From Terriglobia bacterium (GTDB lineage Bacteria; Acidobacteriota; Terriglobia; Terriglobales; Acidobacteriaceae), in the NCBI GenBank assembly GCA_020073645.1, contig JAIQET010000001.1, forward strand, positions 248,001 to 312,000: a stretch of 64,000 nucleotides of DNA, in the 5' to 3' direction. The notes under the pieces were generated by a model, which was not told the origin of the DNA, did not search any database, and saw nothing but the letters and a program-made list of their open reading frames with translations. Of this stretch, positions 1-7,157 are shown piece by piece; within the stretch, counting starts at the first letter, position 1; the number at the start of each line of letters is the position of its first letter. A program made the position numbers and the translations under genes.

Positions 1-1834
1 GCGCGGGAGAAGGCGGCGGTGTAGTTCCCGGAGCCGGAGTCTGTCCCGCAGGCGCCGGGGCCGGCGGCCGACTCACCCGGCGCAACTCGATGGCGCTGGC
101 CGTGCCCACATCCAGTGCTTCCTGGTTCATTGCACTAATGTCAGGCGCCCGCACGATGTGCGGAATGAGGGCAAAAACGATTTCGTTTTCCTTGTGTTCG
201 GTGTTGGTCTGCGAGAACAGGTATTTCAGAATGGGAACCTGGGCCAGCCCGGGAATCCCGCTCAGGGCCTTGGTTGTGGTGTCCTCCAGGATGCCGCCCA
301 GCAGGTTCACCTCGCCTTCCTTCAAGCGAATCTCGTGTTCAATCTTTCTCTGCCCGATCACCGGCTGGCTGATTCCCCCGATGTTGGTGGTCGAGGTAAC
401 AGCCGACACATCGAGCGACACCTTCAGGGTTACCTCACGTCCGGCGTGCACCTTGGGCGTGATGTCAATATTCACGCCTACGTCCAGATACTGGAATTGC
501 GTGTTCACCAGCGGATTGATGCCTACGCCGCCGATGCCGGGCTGGAACGATCCCGTCGCCACTGGCACGCGATCGCCAATTTTCAGGCTGGCCTTCTGCC
601 CGTCCAGCGCGCGAATCTGCGGATTCTGGATAATCTTTACGCTGCTGTCGCTCATCATCGCAGTCGCGGTGGCGGGAGGGATGGTGACGGTAAAGTCGGT
701 GGCGTTCAGGTTTCCGAGCCGATTCAGATTGATCTGGTTAGGTGTGCCCGAGGTTCCGCCCGTGTTGGTCGTGGTCGTGCCCCCGGTAGTGGTGGCGGCA
801 GTGGTGTTGAAGTTGTTCTGCAAGGCCACGGTGGCGCTGGTCGGGGGATTGATCCCCAGGTTCCTCATCTTGTCTTTACTAACCTGCATGACCGCCACTT
901 CCACGATCACTTCCGGCTTGGCCTTGTCGAGGTCATTCACGAGTTTCTGCGCCAGGGCAATCTGGTCGGGCGTGCCGCGCACCACCAGAGCACCTTGCGA
1001 GGTCAAGGGCTGAATGCGGGAAATTTCCAGGATCTGCCGCAGCGCGTTCACCACGTCCTGCAGCTCCGTCGGCTGGGAAAGATTGGCCAGGTAGAAAGTC
1101 TTGATGACGCTTTGCTCCAGGTCTTTGCGTTTCGCCGGAGTGTCGCTGGCCACAAAAATGGTGTTGGGAGTGACTGGCCGCCAAAAGGTTTTCGATTCCA
1201 GCGCAATGATCTCCAGCGCCTCTTCCAGCGTCACCCCGTTCAATTCGATCTTGATGCGGCGGGAAGTGTAGTCGGGATCAAACAGCACATTGATCGCGGC
1301 CAGCTTACCGACCGTTTCGTAGATCATCTTGGTGTCTTCGGTGAGCTTCAGCGTGATAGGGACGCTCGAGATGGGAGCCAGATCGACCGGACCCCCGGCC
1401 TCGGCCAGGCGCTTTTGCAAGTCGGTCTGGGGAGGCGGGGCCGCCGCCTGAGGGGGCGCTTGGGCCGCCTGGATCATCTTCCGGGTGCGCTTGATTTCCT
1501 GCTGGGCAATAAAGCTGGACGGATCGATCGCCGCTCCTTTCTGGAAAGCGGCCAGCGCTTCTTCCAGTTTGCCCGCCTCCAGCAGCAACTCGCCGCGATG
1601 AACCGCTGAGGCCCCTGCCAGGAATCGCGTTCGCTCGTACGGAGCGCGGTATTTCAGGTCCCTGGGCTTCAGATCAAAGGCCTGCTTGTAGTACTCGTAA
1701 GCTTGCTCGTAGTCCTGGCGTGCCTCGGCGTCTTTCCCCTTCTCGTATAAGGACTTGGCCTTATCGGCCGCGGCAGGCATAGTTACAGCCAGGACGAGGA
1801 AGAAGATTCCCGCCGGGCCAATCAGACGTTTCAT
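1..1834 (-). CDS. Secretin (GspD/PilQ family) with N-terminal TPR-like region, 3' end cut by the window edge
   Basis: Outer-membrane secretin forming the exit pore of a type II secretion or type IV pilus system. Reading leftward from ATG at 1834 the frame stays open for 611 codons to the edge. Seen: a signal peptide (about residues 1-20), a TPR-like helical region (about 20-110), an N0-like domain (about 170-240) and a NolW/N1-like domain (about 245-310), then the secretin core (about 385-560) with KEGEVNLLGGILEDTT and GIPGLAQVPILKYLFSQ, and a Pro/Ala-rich tail running off the edge. AGGGA lies just upstream of the start. The TPR-plus-secretin arrangement is inferred to be the acidobacterial form; GspD and PilQ cannot be separated here. 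The rest of the apparatus is not in the window, except a prepilin peptidase at 46.4 kb. Confidence 0.88.
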   Translation of the reverse strand, partial: MKRLIGPAGIFFLVLAVTMPAAADKAKSLYEKGKDAEARQDYEQAYEYYKQAFDLKPRDLKYRAPYERTRFLAGASAVHRGELLLEAGKLEEALAAFQKGAAIDPSSFIAQQEIKRTRKMIQAAQAPPQAAAPPPQTDLQKRLAEAGGPVDLAPISSVPITLKLTEDTKMIYETVGKLAAINVLFDPDYTSRRIKIELNGVTLEEALEIIALESKTFWRPVTPNTIFVASDTPAKRKDLEQSVIKTFYLANLSQPTELQDVVNALRQILEISRIQPLTSQGALVVRGTPDQIALAQKLVNDLDKAKPEVIVEVAVMQVSKDKMRNLGINPPTSATVALQNNFNTTAATTTGGTTTTNTGGTSGTPNQINLNRLGNLNATDFTVTIPPATATAMMSDSSVKIIQNPQIRALDGQKASLKIGDRVPVATGSFQPGIGGVGINPLVNTQFQYLDVGVNIDITPKVHAGREVTLKVSLDVSAVTSTTNIGGISQPVIGQRKIEHEIRLKEGEVNLLGGILEDTTTKALSGIPGLAQVPILKYLFSQTNTEHKENEIVFALIPHIVRAPDISAMNQEALDVGTASAIELRRVSRPPAPAPAGQTPAPGTTPPPSPA

Positions 1835-2197
1835 CAATGGTCCCTCGCAGAAAGTCTTCGGCTGCGGGTCGGCCGAGGCCCGGGGAGTGGGCTTTCAATT
1901 CCCGCCGAAGAAGACGTACGCGGCGTGATTATAGCATCGCTTCGAAGCGTACCGAAGTTACTGCTGTGGTAGCAGTTAAACTCAGTAGTGCTAATCCCGC
2001 TAGAGTCAGAAGTCCTCATGTTGGCTGGGTCCGAATACTCTATCCCGCGCAGGCTTTGAGTTCCAGGCTCCTGCCGCCTCATTCTCGGGCATCTTCTGCG
2101 GCGTTCTCAGCGTGCTCTGCGGTGTAAGGTTTTTCGACCCTCGACTCCGCCCCTTCTCGACGCCCGTTCCCGCGTGTGAGATAACCTATTCACAACC
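1835..2197. other. Intergenic region between the divergent secretin and smpB genes
   Basis: This holds the secretin leader and promoter (see 1928..1956), a small hairpin ACTGCT-N5-AGCAGT at about 1960-1976, and at about 2090-2132 a half copy of the CTCTGCGG-type dispersed repeat seen elsewhere in the window. No coding sequence is supported; the short ORFs here lack recognisable protein features. Confidence 0.6.
1928..1956 (-). promoter_or_regulatory. Candidate sigma70-type promoter of the secretin gene with a palindrome in the spacer
   Basis: On the minus strand TTCGGT (1956-1951) is followed after 17 bp by a perfect TATAAT (1933-1928). The spacer contains a perfect 12-bp palindrome CGCTTCGAAGCG (1938-1949), well placed to be an operator. 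The -35 is weak, which would fit an activated or repressed promoter. The leader to the ATG would be about 85 nt. Confidence 0.5.
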
Positions 2198-2728
2198 ATG
2201 GCCCGCCAGCCCGCACGCCCAACCCGGCCGAACCCGGAGAAAAATCCCCGTCGCGATCCCACCGCCGCGGGACAGAGAGACGCCGCTGTTAACAGGATCG
2301 CTGCGCACAACTACTTCTTGCTGGAAAAATTTGAAGCTGGGGTCGCCTTAACTGGAACTGAGGTGAAGTCGGTCCGCGCCGGCCGCACCAACCTCAAGGA
2401 TTCTTACGGGCTGATCAAGGATGGCGAACTGTGGCTGCTCAACTGCCACATCGGCCCCTACGAGCACGGCAACATCTTTAACCATGCCCCGCTCCGCACT
2501 CGCAAACTGCTGGTGCACAAGGAAGAAATCCGCAAGCTGACGGGAAAAACTCAGCAGCGCGGGCTGACCCTGATTCCCACGCGCATGTACTTCAAGAACG
2601 GCAAGGTGAAAGTGGAGCTGGCGCTGGCGAAAGGCAAGCAATTGTGGGACAAGCGTGAAACCGAACGCCGCCGCACTGCGGACCGGGAAGCCCGCGAAGC
2701 TATCGCCCGAGGACGTAAGGGAAAGTAG
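2198..2728 (+). CDS. smpB: SsrA-binding protein SmpB
   Basis: Binds tmRNA and delivers it to stalled ribosomes for trans-translation. The 176-residue product has the family core: NRIAAHNYFLLEKFEAGVAL, GTEVKSVRAG, a central beta-barrel with YEHGNIFNHAP and RTRKLLVHK, and the basic C-terminal tail KGKQLWDKRETERRRTADRE that enters the ribosome. It carries about 30 extra residues at the N terminus, basic and Pro-rich, compared with typical 150-160 residue SmpB. No tmRNA gene was found in this window. It lies alone between the divergent secretin and pepA. Confidence 0.96.
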   Translation: MARQPARPTRPNPEKNPRRDPTAAGQRDAAVNRIAAHNYFLLEKFEAGVALTGTEVKSVRAGRTNLKDSYGLIKDGELWLLNCHIGPYEHGNIFNHAPLRTRKLLVHKEEIRKLTGKTQQRGLTLIPTRMYFKNGKVKVELALAKGKQLWDKRETERRRTADREAREAIARGRKGK

Positions 2729-2901
2729 GAGTCGTGCCTGCGTCGCCCTTCACTGCCTGAAAACCTCTGGCCGCGTGTTCGAACCCCTTTCAGGTACGGG
2801 ACCTGCCCGGGAGGAGCCAAGGGCGATTCCAGATTTTACGTTTCCGTGCTGAGCCCAGTTGCACAATTCCCCGTTCGCCGACGATACTGGAATGGCTAAC
2901 C

Positions 2902-4389
2902 ATGAAAACCAATCTCTTTTTTGCTGGCCCCGCAGAAGTTGAAACCGAATGTCTGGCCGTGGTTGTTCTCGATCGCGGCGAGAAAGACAAGACCGAGGTC
3001 TCGGTCGAGAGCGACGATAGCGCCGTGCGCGAGGCAGCAGCGGAAGTGATCGCCAACGGCGAAGTCACCGGAAAGATTTTTGAGTCCACACTCCTGCATC
3101 GTCCTTCAAAGCTTAAAGCCAAGCGCCTGTTGCTTCTGGGTGGTGGCAAGGCGAAGAGCTTTTCCGCATTCGAGCTGCGCCGGCTCGCTGGCACCGCCGT
3201 GCGCACCCTGAAAACTCGCGGCCTGCGCAGCTTTGCCTTACTGGCGCCGCAGAGCATCGCGGCGGAAGATGCAGTCAAGGCCATCGTCGAAGGCGCCTTT
3301 GTCGGCAATTTTGAGCCCGACTATTACAAGAGCGACCGCAAGGACCAAAAAATTGATGCGCTGACCATCGTCACCCGCGGAGACCAAGCGCGGCTCGCGG
3401 CGGCTATGGGTGAGGGTCTCATTATCGGCGAATCCCAAAACTTCACCCGAGACCTGGTGAATGAGCCCTCCAACCGCATGACGCCGACCATCCTGGCCGA
3501 GCGGGCGAAGAAAATGGCGCAGGAAGTCGGCTTGAAGTGCGAGGTGTACGGCGCCGACAAGATCAAGGAATTGAAGATGGGCGCCTTCTGGAGCGTGGCC
3601 CAGGGCTCCGACGAGCCGCCGGCGCTGATCGTCATGCGCTACGAGCCTGCGGGTGCGCCGGAGAAACCGGTGCTCGGGCTGGTGGGCAAGGGCATCACCT
3701 TCGACACCGGGGGCATTTCCATCAAGCCCGCCGACGGCATGGAAAAGATGAAATACGACATGGCGGGCGGCGCAGCCATGATCGGGGCCATGCGCGCGAT
3801 TGCGCTGCTGAAGCCCAAGGTCAAGGTAACCGCCATTGTCTGCGCCACAGAAAACATGCCCTCAGGCAAGGCGCAGAAGCCGGGCGACGTGCAGATTGCC
3901 ATGTCAGGCAAGTCCATCGAGATCATCAACACCGACGCCGAAGGCCGCCTGGTGCTGGCCGACGGCCTCTACTACGCCCGCCAGCTCGGGTGTACTCACC
4001 TGGTCGACGCCGCCACCCTGACCGGCGCTGTGGTGGTGGCGCTGGGCTATGTAAACGCAGGAATTTTCGCCAACGACGAGCAGATGTACCAGCGCTTTGC
4101 GCGCGCCTTGGACAAAGCCGGCGAGAAGATGTGGCGCCTGCCGCTCGACGACGAATACAAGGAAGTCATCCGCTCCAACATCGCCGACATCGTCAACTCC
4201 GGCGGACGGTGGGGAGGCTCGGTAACCGCCGCCATGTTCCTGAAGGAATTCGCCGAAGACACGCCCTGGCTGCATCTCGACATCGCTGGCACCGCCTGGA
4301 TGGAAGACACCAAGCCCTGGATCGCGAAAGGGCCGTCGGGGATTGCGGTGCGAAGCCTGGTGGAGTTTGCGAAGGATTTCGCAGGGTAA
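2902..4389 (+). CDS. pepA: Leucyl aminopeptidase (M17 family)
   Basis: Cytosolic di-metal aminopeptidase that removes N-terminal residues from peptides. It has 495 residues, the usual family length: an N-terminal macro-like domain (about 1-160) and the catalytic domain with GKGITFDTGGISIKP (about 260-275) and the signature NTDAEGRL at residues 343-350, which carries metal ligands and the catalytic arginine. The start is ATG at 2902; no strong Shine-Dalgarno is visible. It stands alone, with about 170 bp to smpB and 180 bp of repeat-containing DNA after it. Confidence 0.96.
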   Translation: MKTNLFFAGPAEVETECLAVVVLDRGEKDKTEVSVESDDSAVREAAAEVIANGEVTGKIFESTLLHRPSKLKAKRLLLLGGGKAKSFSAFELRRLAGTAVRTLKTRGLRSFALLAPQSIAAEDAVKAIVEGAFVGNFEPDYYKSDRKDQKIDALTIVTRGDQARLAAAMGEGLIIGESQNFTRDLVNEPSNRMTPTILAERAKKMAQEVGLKCEVYGADKIKELKMGAFWSVAQGSDEPPALIVMRYEPAGAPEKPVLGLVGKGITFDTGGISIKPADGMEKMKYDMAGGAAMIGAMRAIALLKPKVKVTAIVCATENMPSGKAQKPGDVQIAMSGKSIEIINTDAEGRLVLADGLYYARQLGCTHLVDAATLTGAVVVALGYVNAGIFANDEQMYQRFARALDKAGEKMWRLPLDDEYKEVIRSNIADIVNSGGRWGGSVTAAMFLKEFAEDTPWLHLDIAGTAWMEDTKPWIAKGPSGIAVRSLVEFAKDFAG

Positions 4390-4403
4390 CAGAAACTAAA
4401 GCC

Positions 4404-4505
4404 GATCATCACGGATCGGAAAAAAGAGAGGTTGTTTACGACGCAGAGTATCGCCACCAAAAGTAAGACACCACGGATTTGCACGGATCATCACGGATCA
4501 GAAAA
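4404..4505. repeat. Direct repeat pair after pepA
   Basis: GATCATCACGGATC occurs at 4404-4417 and again at 4486-4499, each followed by a purine-rich GAAAA stretch. Between them are fragments that resemble the ACGCAGAG and CACCACGGAT dispersed repeats. Function unknown. Confidence 0.6.
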
Positions 4506-4569
4506 GAAGAAAAAAATAAAGAAATTGATCCGTCAGAATCCATATCACTCCGTGGCGGGTTAAACTTGC

Positions 4570-5004
4570 TTACTGACTCGCCTTCTCCACTGCCTGCCGC
4601 AACTGCGTCACCAGCGGCGTCTCGCCCTTCTGCAGTCCTTCGTGGCCCATCGCGCGCCACAAGAAGTTGGACCCCGCCGGTGTGCGGGCGTCATACACTG
4701 CCAGCACATCCTCCGTCGGGCGCGACTGTACTACCAGGATCATGTCGGCATCCTTCGGCCGATAGACGACGATGTAGTGTCCCCACTGCTGGAGCGCGCT
4801 CTGCACGGAAGAAATCGCCTGGCGATCTTCCGGAAGCAGTCGAGGATCAAACTGGTCGCCGTCATAACTGGTGACGTACACGTAGCGGGCGTTGATCAGC
4901 GTCTTCGGAAACGGCTGCACGTTGGTCGTCTGGACCTGAGGCGCGGCAAGCGCCACCACTGACACCAATAGCAGCAGGCAGATAACACCCAAAGCTCTCT
5001 TCAC
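4570..5004 (-). CDS. Small exported protein of unknown function
   Basis: A 144-residue product with a clear signal peptide (VKRALGVICLLLLVSVVALA, ending AAP). The mature part contains VTSYDGDQFDPRLLPEDR, and DADMILVVQSRPTEDVLAVY. No family is recognised with certainty. I chose GTG at 5004 because a strong GGGAGG lies 6-8 nt upstream and the signal peptide begins there; the frame extends further upstream without coding character. Probably periplasmic or secreted. Confidence 0.72.
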   Translation of the reverse strand: MKRALGVICLLLLVSVVALAAPQVQTTNVQPFPKTLINARYVYVTSYDGDQFDPRLLPEDRQAISSVQSALQQWGHYIVVYRPKDADMILVVQSRPTEDVLAVYDARTPAGSNFLWRAMGHEGLQKGETPLVTQLRQAVEKASQ

Positions 5005-5149
5005 AAAAAACCTCCCTGACTTTCCCTTTCGCCTTATTAGATGTGAGGTAGCCAGCTTTGGTTGTGGCGAGATGGCGCGGCCTCTGGATCTAAAGGTGCT
5101 TGCGTCAGATGCCGCCGGGAGGAATCCCCCGACAAAAGCATACCGGGGT

Positions 5150-5189
5150 GGCCCGCCCTCAGGAGTAGAGCGAACCACTTGGGCGGGCC
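5150..5189. repeat. GC-rich inverted repeat upstream of the small exported gene
   Basis: GGCCCGCCC (5150-5158) and GGGCGGGCC (5181-5189) are perfect 9-bp inverted arms around a 22-nt loop. It resembles the palindromic REP-type elements elsewhere in the window and lies between two leftward genes, so it could act as a terminator-like hairpin for the amidohydrolase gene at 5220. Confidence 0.55.
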
Positions 5190-5219
5190 GCCCGCCGACA
5201 GATTCAACTCTTCGTGGCC

Positions 5220-6548
5220 TCATTTCGGTTGCGTTCCATTGGTGACATCCAGACTTCTCTTGAGATCGTCAATGGGCAACCATCTGCCTTTCACCATAAC
5301 GCCCTCAATTTTGCGGATCGCGCGAATGTCCTTCGATGGGTTTTCACCAAGTAGAACGAGATCGGCGGTTTTGCCGACCGACACCTCACCCAAATCGGTG
5401 CGACCCAACGACAGAGCCGCGTTGACGGTGGCGGCGCGTAGCACTTCGAGTGGAGAGAAACCCGATGCGACAAGACGCTCCAGTTCGTCAGGGTAGCTAT
5501 AGCCCGACATTACGAAAGGATTTCCTGAATCGGTTCCAACCAGAAAACGAGCATGGTGGGCCCGAAGCCGCATCAGCATTCGCCGAAAGTTGGCTCGCGT
5601 CCGGTCGCGTTTCGTACTGTCGCCCTCTGCGACGTCTTTCAGATCGGGCCACATCTTGCGTACAAACGGTGGAACGTGGGCAGCGCCATCGCTCTCGATA
5701 ACGGCCTTCGCCTCCGTGGGAGAAATGTACTGGAAATCCATTACGAGGATGGTGGGAGTGATCCAGGTCTTGGCACTGGCGACCTGCTTGGCGATTGTCT
5801 CAACTTTCCGGCTGTCAAGATCGCTTCCCCAGTTTGCGCTGGAAGCGTCGCCTGTAGCGATCGACCGGGGAAAATTCGACAAGTGCTCAACGGAGTACTG
5901 GCCATCTCGGAGCGCCTCCTCCACCGATACCGCCGCAGGAATGTGGCCAATCACCTTGATGCCCTTGGTGCGCGCTGCGTCCAGGATCGCACGGTACGCG
6001 ACGAGCGTTAGACGGTTGTACACCTTGATGTAGTCGTAGCCCTCGCGAGCCTGCTCGTCGACAATCCTGTTGGCTTCTTCGGCGGTCCTTACGATTTCGC
6101 TTCCACGCAGCTGCGGCGGATCGCCGTCCAATAGTGGTCCTGCAGTGGCGATTTCAGGACCGACCCATTCGCCTGCGGCTACCTTCCCCCGCATTTCCAA
6201 GTGCGAGGGAAATCCCCACATATTACGGACGTTCGTAATTCCGTTTACGAGAAACATGGGGAGCTCTCGCTTGCTGAAAATGTGGACGTGCATGTCCGCA
6301 AATCCAGGCATCAGGAACTTCCCACTGCCATCGATCGTCGTCGCCCCTGCCTCGTGAGGCGCCTTGGATAAGACTTGACTGATCCTGCCGTCGTGGATGA
6401 CTACGCTCACGTTCTTCCGGACATGACCGGACTCGGTAGATAAGACATTCACGTGATCAAAAATGACTGTGTTGGTTTGTTTTGATGGTTTGTCCTGCGA
6501 CACGGCATTTGTCAGAAGCAGAAGGACGGTGAGCCACAGCGCTTTCAT
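5220..6548 (-). CDS. Secreted amidohydrolase-family metal-dependent hydrolase
   Basis: A 442-residue protein starting at ATG 6548, with AGAGG just upstream and a signal peptide (MKALWLTVLLLLTNAVS). Amidohydrolase TIM-barrel features: the metal-binding FADMHVHIF (about residues 85-93), GYDYIKVYN, the metal histidines in VIGHIPAA and VEHLSNFPR, the catalytic Asp in LVGTDSGNPF, and the C-terminal TADLVLLGENP strand of the composite beta-sandwich. This exported subgroup is often annotated as imidazolonepropionase or prolidase-like, but the substrate cannot be read from sequence. Local GC is lower than its neighbours, especially near its 5' end. It probably forms a unit with the orphan gene 46 bp upstream. 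Confidence 0.88.
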   Translation of the reverse strand: MKALWLTVLLLLTNAVSQDKPSKQTNTVIFDHVNVLSTESGHVRKNVSVVIHDGRISQVLSKAPHEAGATTIDGSGKFLMPGFADMHVHIFSKRELPMFLVNGITNVRNMWGFPSHLEMRGKVAAGEWVGPEIATAGPLLDGDPPQLRGSEIVRTAEEANRIVDEQAREGYDYIKVYNRLTLVAYRAILDAARTKGIKVIGHIPAAVSVEEALRDGQYSVEHLSNFPRSIATGDASSANWGSDLDSRKVETIAKQVASAKTWITPTILVMDFQYISPTEAKAVIESDGAAHVPPFVRKMWPDLKDVAEGDSTKRDRTRANFRRMLMRLRAHHARFLVGTDSGNPFVMSGYSYPDELERLVASGFSPLEVLRAATVNAALSLGRTDLGEVSVGKTADLVLLGENPSKDIRAIRKIEGVMVKGRWLPIDDLKRSLDVTNGTQPK

Positions 6549-6594
6549 GCGAGCCTCTAATCTTGGATTGCGGTAATGACGACTGGACAAGAAA

Positions 6595-6990
6595 TTACTC
6601 GCCTATCACAGAAACATCGGCAACATTGCTTAGTATCGCTTCGGTCGCGGAACTGGTTTCGCGCGCAGAAATCGAGCGGAGAAGATGCGCTTTACCTTTC
6701 GCGAACAGCCGGGGCTGTTTCTCGGTGCTCGATAGATCGATGCTCCACAGATGCTCTGGTTCGTAATCCTTAAGGATCGCTGAGAGATTCTCGTTCGGTT
6801 CCGGTGCAAATTGTGACAGCAGGACTGCCTTTGCATCGTTGCACAAACCGTTAGTGTTCCGGCTAATTGGATTGCCAATACTGGTTTGCGATATGTACGC
6901 GAACGTTGTCAGTGCGAGCAGGAACAACAGTCCACGGGCGCTGGATATTGGCCGCGGTTCGAGTTCTTCCGGTACGTCATGGAAAACCAT
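6595..6990 (-). CDS. Hypothetical single-pass membrane protein
   Basis: A 131-residue product with one predicted membrane segment (about residues 19-38, ARGLLFLLALTTFAYISQTS) and a polar C-terminal domain. AGGGA lies about 10 nt before the ATG. It sits 46 bp upstream of the secreted amidohydrolase on the same strand. GC content is visibly lower than the surroundings, suggesting transfer or an orphan origin. No family recognised. Confidence 0.5.
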   Translation of the reverse strand: MVFHDVPEELEPRPISSARGLLFLLALTTFAYISQTSIGNPISRNTNGLCNDAKAVLLSQFAPEPNENLSAILKDYEPEHLWSIDLSSTEKQPRLFAKGKAHLLRSISARETSSATEAILSNVADVSVIGE

Positions 6991-7134
6991 TAGCTATCAT
7001 CCCTGGGCTGTTTGCACATAGCTACGCAAGACGCGGCTCCAAAGTTCCTTCGAGCTCTGGCCTTCTTAGCTGAAGTCCCAAAATGAAATCAGAGAATCGC
7101 ACTACTTGAAGGCGATCATGGTTGCCGACAGTGG

Positions 7135-7153
7135 GGCGGGACGCCGGCGCTAC
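7135..7153. repeat. Partial REP copy at the 3' side of argS
   Basis: A GGCGGGACGCCGGCGCTAC fragment, the same half-element as in the REPs at 23.8, 30.8, 31.4 and 41.3 kb. It lies 4 bp beyond the argS stop. Confidence 0.7.
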
Positions 7154-7157
7154 AGGA

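Noticed and set aside
158-1609. Forward ORFs at 90-1609 as genes
   Set aside because: The opposite strand reads as a continuous secretin with a signal peptide, ribosome site and secretin core; the forward ORFs are its shadows.
2774-2790. GTTCGAACCCC suggesting a tRNA T-arm between smpB and pepA
   Set aside because: No acceptor, D or anticodon stems can be formed around it on either strand.
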